Translations under genes and position numbers: made by a program
Shown: piece by piece, positions 42,420 to 55,789 of the stretch
How positions within the stretch are numbered: the first letter of the stretch is position 1
Layout: each line of letters begins with the position of its first letter
The notes under the pieces: generated by a model
The model's database searches: none
What the model was told of the DNA's origin: nothing
Seen by the model: the letters and a program-made list of their open reading frames with translations, nothing else
Assembly (NCBI RefSeq): GCF_964355755.1
Contig: NC_092678.1
Coordinates: forward strand, 13,242,922-13,306,921
Source: Antedon mediterranea
Lineage: Eukaryota; Echinodermata; Crinoidea; Comatulida; Antedonidae
DNA: 64,000 nt
Reading direction: 5' to 3'

Positions 42420-45400
42420 TTGAACACCAGTTTTAACATAGTTACATGAATGTTTTAATGATGGAGGGTTTTATTCTTAAATCACATTTAAATATTTATA
42501 TAATATTGAGAGTTTTTTTCCCTAAAAATCATATTATGAATTGCTAATTTATGTCAGACTTCAATACTTGATTTGTATGTATAGAAATTGATTTTCTACT
42601 ACATCTTAAATGTATAAAGATAATTTCATGTTACATATCTTCAATGCTTGTTACTTTCATTCATTTAATACCATGTACCACATTTTTTTTTCTTGTACTT
42701 TTATACTTGAAATGCATATAAACTATACTTTGGTAATGTTTGGGTTACTTATAAACCAAAGAATTCATTTCTATTTAAAAAAAAAATGGTTTAGAATAAA
42801 AGAACAGCCTCTATAATAAGCTATTTCTTTGCACTTATCGGTATGTTAAATAATTCCACAGAAATTTTACTTAACATGCTTCTTGTTGTTATTAGATTAA
42901 AAACTGATTTTATAACGTATTTATAGTATGGTACCTTCATGGAGTTTTGCATACTTTTTAAAGTTTGTGATTGTATTTGAAACAACTAAACACTGCATTA
43001 AAAGTATTTTTGAGTCTGTCTTATTTTGTTGTTTGTTTGAACTTATTGAAAGTATACCGCTGCAAAAACAATGTTACAAAGGTCAATTTTGGAAGTTGAT
43101 GCGACAAATAATATTATTAGTATACTATACGAATCATGTACGTGTGTAATTATATTTTTAGGTTATCATTTAGAATAAAATGATTATCTATTATTATTGT
43201 AAGAAATCTTTATTGTTATTTTTTTTTCTTTTTATTGTTTCTGTACACTATTTTGTGTAACGATTATCTCAAAAAGTTCACTCATCTGTGACGTAATTTA
43301 TACGCAATTTTGTGAAATCACATTATCGATCATATCTCTATATTACTTGTAACCACATGTCAATAAAATTCACTATACATAAACTGCATGTCAAGGGTAA
43401 AAAGAATAGCAAATAAAATAAAAATTAATAGTGAAATCGCGCGTTAAAAATTTAAAAAGCTCAAAATTACATTCACCAAATTTGAGTCTATTCCGACTTT
43501 AAATAACGCTATACGAGCAGGTTAAAAAATGACAAAATGCGCACATTAATTGCACAAAAGTGTCAAAAACGGTAAAAAATAAGGCCTTATATTATATAAA
43601 TATAACTCTTCAGAATGGACGCTTACTACCAATTCTTTTAAACTGATTGTGGAAGCCAATGAGTTGGAGTTATGAATGCATCATGTACATATTAGACGTA
43701 CAAAATTCATCATTTGGCCACATAAATAAAAAAAATTGGATTTTTTTCGTTTCATCTTAGACAATCATATTGAACAGAGGGCATATCGCTTATCTGTGAT
43801 CGATTTTCTTTTAATTTTTAATATATTCTACCTCAACCAATTATGTTACTCATGAGTTGCCAACATTTCCATTTAGATGATTTCATCATGTCTAAAAATT
43901 TAAATAACGCTGATTACGTATTTTCACCTACAACGGATATTTGAATACCTTGCAGCTCTTCTGAAATAAAGTTGACCTTGATTGTTATAACTTATTATAA
44001 GAGCTTGTAAAATGTAGATATGAATTTATTTAAAAATTAGGTCTATCGGATGTTGTAACGTTATCATATGGCCAGTTGAAGTTAAAAAGTAGTTTTTTCA
44101 TCTCTTTCGTCAAAGTTGTACAAATTTTAAAGAGCGCGCACCACGCTTCTACGTGCCAAATTTTCTTCCAATTGTTATATTTTATTGCTCAATTCATTAT
44201 CTTTCGATATTGTTATCCACAAGTTTATTTTGATAATGTTATCAATGCCAAACAATTAGAACATGATGTTTGTCCGTAATTTCACCAATGCTACACGGTA
44301 TATAGATATACAGTATATACTGTACTTAATGTATATGGCATATAATATACACAACTCAGCACTATAAGCGTATAATAGGAAGGCATACATCAACATTTTC
44401 CGATCGTATGTTCGCATACGTGCATGTTTAAAAAATATTAATGTCCATAAAATTATAAAAATGATCAACAATAATTCGTCAAAGTTAAATTAATTTCTAG
44501 TTTTTTTTACTTCTATATTGAACATTTGTTTAGAAGCAATAAAAATCAATTTGTGGGTAATAGGGGTAGACGCAGGGGTGTTGCCTGGGCAATTCCTTCT
44601 TTCTGCAAATTTCAATATTTTTTTCTGGAGTGTTGTTTAGGCAACACTGTTTATACAGTTTATAGTGGATAAATGAAAATAAATTTTGCTAATTGTGGTT
44701 TTACTGACTTATTTAGCATTTATTTCAAAATAATACAATTAAACGTTTTGCTCAAAATATTTATAGCAGCAGCCTCTTATTTTTTGTTTAGCTTTTTAAA
44801 ACTATGATTTGATAATAAATAATTTGTACTCATTATAATTGCTAATTAAATTTAATTAATTAATTCCGGCCATCTAGTGGTGTAATTAAAAAAATTTTGC
44901 ATCGCTCCTCTATGGGCCAAATATGTGGTTTTGCGGCTGGACTCTTCTTGGCCAACACCCTTAAAATAGTCCTCTACGACCACCCCTGCCTGTTAAAATT
45001 GCATGTTGCAAATCTAGCCAAAATACAATCGATTTTAAATAGCTTGGATCAGCTCTGTATTTGTTTTGCATTGGGAAATCTGTAACATTCACAACAATTA
45101 TAGTTTTTACTAACAAAAAAATCATGTCATTCAAATTTTGTTAATATAAATTTATTTATGTATAAGTTTCTAGCCACAGTACAATTGAGTTTAGATGAGC
45201 TCAGCTCTACCTTTTGTTTGAAGGCTCTGTGTTTACTGTACGTTATTAATATAGCTATCATAAAAATTTGAGTTTTTACACCAAAAAACTGTTAAAAATC
45301 ATGTTACTGTATTTATTTAAATAAACACCTGAGGATTGTTATGAGTGCAAAGCACTATCCAATCGTATGCTACACCTCAAACAATATAAATTATAATATA

Positions 45401-45800
45401 AAATAAAACTAAACAATAGATTAAAGCAACAACAACACATTTATTTACAGTTAAAATGTTTCATGTGTACAGAAAAAAGCTGCTTAATATAACATTGGAG
45501 AGCTGTCGCAAATATGTTGAAAATAATAAAGAATGTTCTTTTGGAATATCTTACCATACACAGAGACAATTATTATAATAAATATTAGAAAAACTAACTC
45601 TCTCGTCCATAGAAAGTAAATTTAAATTACCCATTGCACAAAGTTGTATTTGTGCTACAGTAGTATTATATTTTTTCAAAAAAGAAAACCAGACTCTAGT
45701 GGTCCTACGGAAACCGGTGAAAAGTCTCATTAGAATCAATGTTTGTTAATTTCTAGGGTTGTTTACTATCACTGATCGGAGATAGTTACTAAATGGTTGT
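42420..45800. other. AT-rich interior without recognisable gene
   Basis: No coding region is supported on either strand. Short open frames (42610, 42928, 44076, 44256, 44897) are isolated and lack motifs or codon bias. The segment lies between the GC-rich element and the transposase within the large inverted-repeat element. Confidence 0.4.
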
Positions 45801-45808
45801 TTAGGGGT

Positions 45809-47538
45809 TTACATCATGCCTTCCACTATATGAACTAAATTAACATAAATGTCTATACATTGGTCAACATTTGCTTTATTAGCACCTAGTGCATATGATT
45901 TAATAAATTGTTCTTGGTTGTTGGTTAATGGCAATTGTATATATGGAACAACAATCTGTTCATTATTGTTGTCATCAACAGCGTGTGACCCATCTTCATC
46001 AATTCCATTGTGAATTAGATCTTGATATTCTTCAGGATTGGTAAATGCATAAGCATTTAATCCCATATGCCAAAGTTGATTCGGTGAAAGATTATGTTCG
46101 CTACTCATGGGATGGTCATTCCAATTGCCTTCCATCTCTCTTAATGAATCATTAATGAGACTTAAAAATACCGAATGAAGGCAATAAATATGAATCTGGT
46201 TTAAGGGCTCAAGAATTCCCAAATTTTCCATGTAGTTAAATATACCTTGAAATTATTTAACAACAGTTTGTTTGACATCCAGCCACAGCCTTTCAATTCT
46301 TTGATTGTGAACTGATGAACCTGTTATATGGCTGTCACGATTTAAGCCTATATTGCTTAACATAAAGCGAGCCACCAATACATTCTCGCCTCCTTTATCA
46401 GATCTGACTCGTGATGGTAAACCATGCTGTCCAACAGCTTCTTGAAATAGCTGAAGAACACTCTCTGCTTTGTTATTTGTGCAACATCTAAGATAAACAA
46501 TCTTGCGTGAATATCCATCAATGCCTCCTAATATGACAAAGTTCCAGCAAATTAACTTATGATGGCCATCGATGTGCCTGTAAAACAAAACAAATTGGCT
46601 ACTCTCTTGAATCATGCATAATAAACTTTTTGTACTGACGTACATTGTTAATGTTACATGTGTATATTTTCTTATCAATTATATGTACAGTACCTCAACA
46701 ATAATTCATACAAATAAGTATTATGGGCAACTTATTATTCACATCTTAAAAAAGTTCATACTTTTTTTTAAATCTGCTAAATATACTGTATTTATTATTG
46801 TTAGTAAAAACATCTACCGTATACTGTAATCCTTACCATAAACTATTTGGACTTGCAACATTGTAAACTCTTCTTATAACAGATCTGGTTCGCCTTAATG
46901 ATCTATTGATTGGGTCAACCTCCATTATAGAATCCCGAATTAGACTTCTCTGAACATGTACTGTATACGCCTTCTTCTTAATCCACCAATAATTAATTTT
47001 TCTCCAGCATCAGGCAATAAAATCAATATTCTTCATTTAAAAGCTGATCTCTTGAAATATTTGAATAGTAGTTTCTAGTAGAGTTAGGCTGGGAAACGGG
47101 CAAACCATATAATCTTCTTCTTCTTCGAAGTGTATCAACAGAAATCGCTAATTGATGTGCAACAATTTTCCAACTATGAAATATTTCAAATAGTTCTTCA
47201 ATATTCTCTTTATTAACTATAATCCTTGGTCGCCCATTAGATGTTTGTTCAGTTTGATGCGATGCAAACCACCTATGATGATCATGATTTCCGTTTATTC
47301 TTTCATCATATGAGGCAAAAATAGAATTTAATTCAGTAGAAAGTATAACAAATTGTTCAATGGTATCTAGAGGAACATCACTCTCTTGTAACCTTCTTAA
47401 AACAATATTAAATAAAATGTTTAACTTCTCAATCCTAAGATGGCAGTTTTCAAGCACATTAATATTGTCAGATATAAGACCTCTTTGCGCCTGGCATAAA
47501 GTTCCTGGTAATTCTCTGATAATTTGCAGCAAATCCAT
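45809..47538 (-). pseudogene. Integrase-type (rve, D,D-E) transposase, broken
   Basis: Minus-strand order: N-terminal regulator-like region with an HTH (47538-47023; SWKIVAHQLAISVDTLRRRRRLYGL), a middle part in two other frames (47035-46860; LILLPDAGEKLII, then RSLRRTRSVIRRVYNVASPNS), an intron with donor GTAAGG near 46838 and acceptor TTTTACAG near 46580, the rve core ([40 protein letters not shown]) and a C-terminal part (MENLGILEPLNQIHIYCLHSVF, LSPNQLWHMGL). Breaks: frameshifts near 47030 and 46960 and an in-frame TAA at 46253-46255. The core keeps Asp, Asp and Glu. The first coding exon follows a TTTATTTCAG acceptor near 47553. Confidence 0.75.
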
Positions 47539-48240
47539 GGTAAATGCCTGTTCTGAAATAAAAATATGTACAAATTAATTCTTAAAATTTGATTTGAAAT
47601 AAGAATTATTATTAGCTAGCTAGCCTAGGCTAGGGCCTTTAGTAGGCCTACTAGTACTACTACTAGGCCCGAGTCTATGGTCTCCAGGGAGGCTATATTT
47701 ATTATAGGCTAGTACTAGCCTACTAGTAAGGCTAGTGCCTACTAGGGCCTATAGGTCTTCAGTTTGATGCGATGCAAACCACCTAAGATGGCAGTTTTCA
47801 AGCACATTAATATTGTCAGATATAAGACCTCTTTGCGCCTGGCATAAAGTTCCTGGTAATTCTCTGATAATTTGCAGCAAATCCATGGTAAATGCCTGTT
47901 CTGAAATAAAAATATGTACAAATTAATTCTTAAAATTTGATTTGAAATAAGAATTATTATTAGCTAGCTAGCCTAGGCTAGGGCCTTTAGTAGGCCTACT
48001 AGTACTACTACTAGGCCCGAGTCTATGGTCTCCAGGGAGGCTATATTTATTATAGGCTAGTACTAGCCTACTAGTAAGGCTAGTGCCTACTAGGGCCTAT
48101 AGGTCTTTAGTAGGCCTACTAGTACTACTACTAGGCCCGAGTCTATGGTCTCCAGGGAGGCTATATTTATTATAGGCTAGTACTAGCCTACTAGTAAGGC
48201 TAGTGCCTACTAGGGCCTATAGGCCTAGAAGGCTAGTAGT
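47250..48240. repeat. Nested tandem duplication spanning the transposase 5' end and CTAG-rich DNA
   Basis: 47763-48110 repeats 47252-47757 with an internal deletion: CAGTTTGATGCGATGCAAACCACCT (from 47250) is joined directly to AAGATGGCAGTTTTCAAGC (from 47437). A third copy of the last ~120 bp (TAGTAGGCCTACTAGTACTAC to CCTATAGGTC) lies at 48107-48226. Copies are nearly identical, so this is recent. Confidence 0.85.
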
Positions 48241-48780
48241 AGAAGGACTATGGCCTAGTAGTCTAGGCCTGCCTACTATAGCTAACAATGCCTAGCTAGT
48301 AAAGACCTAGCCTATAGGCCTGCTAGGTAGGCAAGAGGTAGGCCTAGCCTAGCTAGCTTAGTAGTTAGTGGGCATAAGCCTAGAGGTCTTTGGTTAGTTT
48401 AGTAGGCTCCTTGACCTTGATTGAGAGCTAGCCTATATAAGCCTAGCCCTATTTAGGCCCAGGGCTTTAGGCCTACTGGCCACTAGGCTTAGGCCTAGCT
48501 AGCCTAGCCTAGGTTTAGGTCTAGGCCCGGGCCCTACTTCTACTATACTACACAGGCTAGGCCTCTAGGCCTAGTATAGCCTAGCTAGGCTAGTAGTAGT
48601 AGTTACTCCCGTTACTAGTAGGCTAGCTGTTTCATTCTTTTCTTTTAATAACGGAATTGGGTTTTTATTTATAGGCGCGAGGTCTAGCCTAAATATTGTA
48701 TTGTTATACATACCTACCACCCTTAGTGATTTAGTATAGTCCGGCCGCGCCTAGGCCTAGTTATTATATAATTTAGTAGA
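48240..48780. repeat. GGCCTA/CTAG-rich low-complexity DNA
   Basis: Dense in TAGGCCTA, CTAGCTAG and ACTAGTA words on both strands, as also at 36955-37140 and 37360-37440. Not coding. Confidence 0.6.
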
Positions 48781-48889
48781 CGACCGACAACAGTGTTTCG
48801 CCGTCGCTTTTCAATATAATCAAAACTCCCAAAACGCCAATGCTATAACGATAAAAAGGAAATAAATATACCATCGGCGGCCGGCCGCC

Positions 48890-49209
48890 GGTCAGATAGC
48901 CATTTTCCATGGTATACCCCTCTCGAGAAATGGTATGGTCTTCACGCTTGATTAGAGATCTCTAACCAAGCGTTACAAGTATACATTCATTGTTACAACT
49001 ACATTTTAAAAGTGTACAACTACATTTTAAAAGTGTACAACTACATTTTACAAATGTACAACTACGTTTTACAATTACAAACATGCATTTTACAAATACA
49101 CACACATTTTTAGGTTTACAAATACATTTTGCAATTACACACACACACATTTTAAATGTACACATACATTTTTCAGCTACACACTTTTGCTGCTTATGGC
49201 GCCCCATAT
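48890..49209 (-). repeat. Right terminal inverted repeat of the 12.8-kb element
   Basis: Inverse of 36453-36778, including the near-palindrome CGCTTGATTAGAGATCTCTAACCAAGCG (48946-48973) and the TACAACTACATTTTAAAAGTG unit array. Differences from the left copy are few. Confidence 0.75.
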
Positions 49210-49539
49210 ATATAGACATTATTAACTTTTACTTAAAGATGTATTGTCCCTTTGACTAATTCCAAAAAAATAAAAAATAACAGATTTCGAAAAAAAATGG
49301 GTCAATTTGAAGTATCATAATAGTAATTTAACTTTCAATAAAAAATTAGTCGAAAAAAAAAATCATTCAACTGAATTACAAACGGTTTTTTGTTAAAAAA
49401 ATAACTGTGACTTCCAGTCAAAGTTTTCGATCAAAACATATCCCATAATGCAACGCGCTTGCTAATGAATTATGCATACGACTCCTTTTTTGGCTTGTTT
49501 ATTTCTGTACGTACCGCAAGAGAACACCCCAGCAAACAA

Positions 49540-50700
49540 TATAACGTTTGCAGAACGTTATATGAATGTTTCCATGACGTTATATGAATGTTATAAGATA
49601 ATGTTAGGATGACGTGAAAGTGTGGACCCTTTTTTTTTTTAATCGAACGTTATAACTAACGTTAGTTTTAACATTTAAGAAACGTTTGTATAACGTTATT
49701 TCTGACATTAAAAGCAACCTTTAAAAAACGTTACTTGAATGTTTTGTTTGAACGTAATTTGAACGGTATAAAAATAACGTTAGGGTAACGTAAAAGTGTG
49801 GACCCTTTTTCTGGTTAATCGAATGTTATAACTAACGTTGGTTTTAACATTCAATTAACATTGTTAGAATGTTATTTATTACATTAAAACTAACTGTTAA
49901 AAAACGTTATATGAATGTTTTTCTGAAACGTTATGTGAATAATGTAAAAATAACGTTAAGATGACGTTAAAATGTGGACCCTTTTTTTGGTTAATTGAAC
50001 GTTAGAGCTAACGTTAGCTTTAACATTCGCTTAACATTTTTTAGAAAGTTATATATTACATTACAAATAACTGTTAAAAAACGTTATATGAATGTTTTTT
50101 TCTGAAACATTTCGTGAATAATGTAAAAATAACGTTAAGATAACGTTAAAATGTGGACCCTTTTTTTGGTTAATTGAACGTTAGAACTAACGTTAGCTTT
50201 AACATTCGCTTAACATTTTTAGAAAGTTATATATTACATTACAAATAACTGTTAAATAACGTTATATAAATGTTTTGTTGAAACGTTATGTGAGTAATGT
50301 AAAAAAAACGTTAGGATGACGTTAAAATGTGGATCATTGTTTTAGTTAATTGAACGTTATAGCGAACGTTAGCTTTAACATTTAAATAACGTTTGTGTAA
50401 CGTTACCTTTGAAATTAAAAATAACCTTTAAAAAACCTTACTTGAATGTTTTGTTTATACATTATTTGAATGGTTTAAAATATCGTTAAGATGACGTGAA
50501 AACGTGGAACTATTTTGGGTTGGCCGAACGTTATAACTAATGTTTGTTTAACATTCAAACAAGGTTTTTAGAACGTTATATCATTTAGTTGAATGTTTTG
50601 TTGAACGTTATTAAATAAGATAGAATAACGTTAGGTTAACGTGAAATGGGGACCTTTTTTGTTTGGTATAGCATTTAAATAACGTTTTTAGAGCGTAATT
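49540..50700 (+). repeat. Array of ~176-bp AACGTTATA-rich units (6-7 copies)
   Basis: GTGGACC(C) recurs at 49622, 49798, 49974, 50153, 50329 and 50504 (spacings 176, 176, 179, 176, 175) with a shorter last unit near 50648. Each unit carries AACGTTATATGAATGTT, AACGTTAG and TTTAACATT in a fixed order. The AACGTT words are palindromic. This may be a subterminal array of the DNA transposon that follows or an independent satellite. Confidence 0.85.
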
Positions 50701-51111
50701 TACTTTAAAAGATTACTGGTGTTCTGAACATATTAATTAGTCCAAGTTAAATGTTTGTTTTATTTTTCACACATTTGTTGGATTAAACGGACAACGCACA
50801 CAATTCAAATTACCATCATTATCATTGAAATAAAATACTTTATTATGGTTTTAATAATATTTAATTATTTTACAAATAACAATACTGTAGGCTTTAAGAA
50901 AGAGTACGGCTGAGTGGGTCGGTCTAGATATACAGTATTAGTTAAAAATTAAAATATAGGCCTAGAGGTGCAATTTATAATACAGTGTAAAAAAGATAAT
51001 AAATTATAAAGATAGAGCTCGTTGGCGGCGTCTTTTTTTATTTTAGAGTTAATTGTATGGTTTCGTGTCATAGCCTCATCACTACAGTACACGTCACCAG
51101 TACAGTATGCA

Positions 51112-54100
51112 TTATATGTCTAGGCCTAGGCCTACAAGGTCTTCTGTTGTATCGTCATCATCCTCCTCCATTGAATCGTCAATGGTTACAGCCTGTGGAG
51201 TTAAAAAGTCATTGTTTAAAATAATCATCCTTATTTTTAATTAAGTAGACGTATCTTCTATGGTTTTTTTAGGGCGTTAGCGCACTTTCGCACCTCACGG
51301 TCTAACCCAATTAAAAACATTCACCCGCTGCTCGGCGGTTACAACTTATGGTGGTTGAACAGCAGAGCCATATAGGCCTAGGCCTATATATAATTCATTC
51401 ATTCTTTATTTAGCCTTTAAAATTGAAATACATTTAAAACAAGGTAACAAAAACAAGACAGGTGGAAATCTAAGGAGGCAAGGATAAGCAAAAGCAATTA
51501 AAATCGCTGTAGCTCACAGACAGGCTTGCTTATCCATCCTTAGACATCCAATCCAGTACATAAATATAGAAACTGAACTGGTTATAACTTTTGTTTATAG
51601 ATTTTTTTTTTACAGTTACTTGTAATTTACATACCACCTCTACCATTTACTACAGTTACTTTATTTACATATTACAGATGTATGTGATTTAATTCCTAGT
51701 TTACTGGCAGCCATTTTGGATTTTTCCCAACGAGTGACCTATACTTTATGTATCATGTCTAAAATATGTTTAATGACCATAATTAGGCCTACTCCATGTT
51801 TTCCTACTTTGTTTAATACCTATATGCGATTTCTGCAACCAGAATGATATTCCAGTTTAGGCTACTGGCAGCCATGTTGGATTTTGGCTACCATCTTAAC
51901 AAATGACCCATGTCATGCAACATGTCTAAAATATGTTTCAATGACCATGAATACTTATGTTTTGATAGTTCATTTGCCTATATGACTTCTGCAACAAATG
52001 AAATGTGATTTTCCAATTTATTTGTGGCCATTTTGGATTTTGGCCGCCATCTTGAAAAATAAATTACGACCAGAGTGGCTCCTAGGAAAAAATCAATTAG
52101 TAGGTCCCAACGAAGCTCCATTTGGCGCTTTTGTATTGTCCACCGTGTAACGATTTCCTAATTTTGTTGTTGTTAAGCCACCTGACTATATGCCCAGCGA
52201 TCTTGGATGGTAACTGGCTAGATAGAGGTTCGAAAGTGCACAGCGCCTTTTTTAGTTGGTTCACTTAACATTTGGACATGGTATAATGTATCAACAACAT
52301 TGCTTTGGGATAGCTTAATGCATAACTATTTTATAGTGGTGTGGTACGGTTATGATAGCTTGTCATGTCAATTTATATAACCTGAATTACTTTTGAGTAT
52401 TAATATTTATAGTACAACTACTAGCCTAGGCCTAGTACAACAAGGTTTGAAGCAATTGACCATTTTTGTTGTTCCATCTTTCTATGTTCCAAGTCCTGTT
52501 TGTTTGTCTATGATTAAACAATGACTATTTTAGTTAAATACTTCAGACTATTGAATTTCATATCCTAGATTGAAATAAATCTGTCTACTTGAAAATAGTT
52601 TAATTGCTATTCTTACCTTCATCTTTGTACCTCCTGGACGATGAGGAGCGTATTTCAAAAATTCTCCAATTTCTGTCTCGATTATGCTCTCCTTCGATTT
52701 TTCGTGAACCCGGAGACACGACCCTGCACATTAAACAAGAAAATATTTCAAAATTATACTTAGATGATTAACTATACAACAGCTAATGAAACAGGTAGTG
52801 CACTGCTTCAGGCTATAAAGACACATTAACTGTGTTTTTTGTATATAATAATGTACAAAAATAACAGTGAGTATGTATAAAATACGCTAGGCTATGTGTG
52901 TGCTCCATGTACTGTATTCTGATTGCACCCAACATGCATGTTGCGTTGTGGGGAATATCCCTGACGAATAAGAAATAGATTTTCGCTTTTACAAAAAAAT
53001 TTGAGCGATTAGGTGAAATCTTTTTTTTTACAGCAGTAGCAGAATTTTATTTTTTTATGTTTTTTAAAAATAATAATAATAATTTAGGTATTTGTATAGC
53101 GCCAGAATCAACTAAACCGAAGTAAAAATCAAAGGCGCTTATATTGGATGTTAAAAAGATGCGTTTTAAGTTCTTTTTTTTAAATAGCAATAGAAGTTGA
53201 TTTAGTAAAATGACGAGGGAGAGAATTCCAAAGAGAAGCAGCAGAGAACAATATATATTTAATTAATATGCATAAATTTTACAAAGCATAAAAAAATTGG
53301 AGATACATTAATATTCTAAAAGAAAGCCATGAGTGTACAGTGATACATACTTTCAGCCTTGCATTTAGACAGTACAATGAAAATGAATAGTTTTAGTTTT
53401 TTGGAAATAAATATAATGATACTTACTTATAATTACTCTGGAAAGAATAAGCTTTTTAAAGCTTTGCTTTCCCTTCCTTCCCTTCATGCTATAGGAAGAC
53501 CATAGTTTGTTTGATCCGATCTTCCTAAGCATAATTTTAATGGATGCCTTTACTGTAGGCCCACCAAGAACACTCAGATACTTGATCTAGAACAAAAAAT
53601 AACAATAATTAATTAATAATTTTTTTCTAAAAACAATATCATTAGCATATCATCAAAGATGCTGTAGTTGAGTTGGTGTGACTACACAGCTTCAAGGCCT
53701 CCTACTAAATATGAAGCTTTTATACTTTGTACTGTGCATGGTACACTTTTAAAAAGCTACTGTAAACTATAATCACAAGAATAACAATAACATACTATGT
53801 TCTTTCTGAAGTCTGTTCCTTTTAGCTTTTCTTCTAGGTCATCAATTTCGTCTTTTGTATCTAAGGGCTGCAGGAACATGTCCTCCATATCGAAATCCAA
53901 TGGTTGGTGATTTGCAGCTTGCCGCTGCAAGAATGAAAGCTGTTCTTTTTGATTTTCTATAATCGTGTCCAACTTCATTAGAACATTTTTTTTGAAAGCT
54001 GACAAAATAGAACATAAAATGTATGTTGATTTATGTTGTTTTTAAATTACTGTATAATAAACATTGCAAGTAGCTGGCAGTAGTAGAAAAATTTTGCATT

Positions 54101-55629
54101 GATGGTACAGTATTATTAGGAATGAAAAATTGTTTTGAATTTTACAACAACCTTAGTTACGCTTTAACAGCATGTACTATATGTTCATGTGCTAGCCAAG
54201 TTTAAAAAATTGAATGTCCATCCCATTTTAGATAATGGCAAGAAAAACTTTAGCAATAGGTGATTCGCCTGGTATGAATGACCAAATAAAAAAAAATGTA
54301 GAAAATATTAACAAAATATCTTTTCTGAACTTTTCTGAGGATTAAAATTCTTGTTTTTATGTATGAATGTTATTTTTTTATTGTACTTACTTTCATCGGT
54401 GCTCTGGGTGATTGACGTTATTGTTGCAATACGTCGTGATGTAGATGGTGTTGTTAGATTTGGTGACCCCACCATCTCATCAAAGTTTTTTCTTCCAGCA
54501 CGTGGTGTACTTATTGATTGTGGTGGTTCGGGAAGCTTAGGAAGGTCCATTACCTTTTCTGCATTTGATTTCTTTTTCTTTGCTGAACCAATGCTTTCTG
54601 TAAGTGAAATAAAACGAAGTGTTAGGCTTCCAAAAATTGAACTAAATATATTCATCCATAATTTTGGTTTGTAGGGATTCATTCAAATCAGCCATTTGAC
54701 CACTGTAGGTATTGAAGGTGTGCTGGTTTGTGTTGCTAATATAGGTCATAAAAAAATTACAAAAAATTGTATGTCATTAACAACATGTATACCTTCGCTC
54801 TCTGCTTCATAGTCTGAATCATCAGCAAGGCGCTTTGGTACTCTTGATACCCGCCTTCCCAACTCTTCATCTGAGTCATTACTTTCAACAACAGAGTCAT
54901 TCTTCGCCTGATCTCTGTACTCCTTTGCCTTCTCATATAATTCTGTAAATGTAGTCATTTTTTCAATCAATCATAGCTTTATAAAACTGTATTTTAGTTA
55001 GTTTGGTGGTTTAAGGAATAATGAATTTAAGTTCAATTTTAGATTATATATTTTCACTAGGCTATTTAATAGACTAGTAATAACATTGTTTAATTTTTCC
55101 TTTCAAAATGGGAGAAAATAATGCAATTTTGCTCAAGCACTGTTAGTGTTACTTTAGATAAAGATTAATTTTTAGCATAATTTAAGAATGGACTTAACAT
55201 AACATAACATAAAATAAATCTTTAATAATATTAGTTATCATTTTGTAGTGATAAGATACTAAACTTAGTGCAAATAACATATTGATAACTTTGGATACAT
55301 TAAAAGTGTTTGTGATTCAGAAATATTTTTTTCTTACCAGTGTATTTCACTATCCTTATAGGATACAAGGGCCATTTTGGGTCTGGAATTTCATGCCTTT
55401 TTGCCCTTGCAACAACGTTTTGCCTTGGCCAGTAGCAGTGTAATTTCTAAAAAACAAAAGTTAAAATGGTTATCTTTCTAGTTTTAATTGTTTTTTTCTT
55501 CATACAGTGGTACAATACAATAAGTGGCTATAACAAAATACTTACCTCCTGTTTTTTTATTATCCATTTTTCTGAGACAATGTCCACTGCCTCTTCATCA
55601 TCAAAAATTACTACGGCAAAGTTAGTCAT
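51112..55629 (-). CDS. DUF4806-domain protein, 8 exons, 366 aa, accessory gene of a DNA transposon
   Basis: Exons (minus): 55629-55546, 55446-55338, 54942-54793, 54597-54391, 53998-53796, 53586-53427, 52723-52617, 51192-51112. All junctions are GT-AG and all phases agree, giving one frame from ATG to TAA. The N-terminus (NFAVVIFDDEEAVDIV, CYWPRQ, PKWPLYPIRIVKYT) is the small domain usual before DUF4806. An acidic/Ser/Lys-rich middle follows. A coiled-coil-like stretch (LDTIIENQKEQLSFLQR) precedes DUF4806 (IKYLSVLGGPTVKASIK, LWSSYSMKGRKGKQSFKKL, ETEIGEFLKYAPHRPGG). The acidic tail is EEDDDDTTEDL. Such proteins are frequent in invertebrate transposons and in insects; function is unknown. It lies 700 bp downstream of the Tnp2-type transposase on the same strand. 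No break is seen. Confidence 0.75.
51700..52070 (+). repeat. ~159-bp tandem repeat, three diverged units (GGCAGCCATTTTGGATTTT)
   Basis: GGCAGCCATTTTGGATTTT at 51707, GGCAGCCATGTTGGATTTT at 51866 and TGGCCATTTTGGATTTTGG at 52024 are spaced by about 159 bp, each followed by CATGTCTAAAATATGTTT-like sequence. It lies in the last intron of the DUF4806 gene. Confidence 0.65.
53040..53250 (+). repeat. Interspersed repeat (TTTGTATAGCGCCA, AGGCGCTTATA)
   Basis: An (AAT)n run followed by TTTAGGTATTTGTATAGCGCC and AAAGGCGCTTATATTGG. The TATAGCGC block resembles the one at 36298, so it is a dispersed family in intron 6 of the DUF4806 gene. Confidence 0.45.
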
Positions 55630-55789
55630 CTGTGGAAAGAAAATATTATTTTTATGTTTTTATTGTTTTAATTTAATACATATGTTATATGTCCAACAAA
55701 TGGCAATGAAAAATTAATTTCTTAAATACTATATTAGGTTGAGCATCGTATTGTAAGATTTACCTACTACAGTATAACCCTTTGTTACT

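Larger units (their letters stand above)
36453..49209. mobile_element. ~12.8-kb element with long terminal inverted repeats and an integrase-type transposase
   Basis: GGGGCGCCATAAGCAGCAAAAG at 36457 and its inverse ending at about 49206 define the ends. The terminal repeats extend about 320 bp and are near identical. Both flanks are runs of TA, so the target duplication cannot be read (TA or TATATATA are possible). Inside are a spliced 229-aa accessory gene on the plus strand, a HECT-like fragment, a broken rve-type transposase on the minus strand, and later insertions (SINE-like DNA, a GC-rich element, CTAG-rich arrays). The two genes point toward each other. Family name is left open. Confidence 0.65.
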
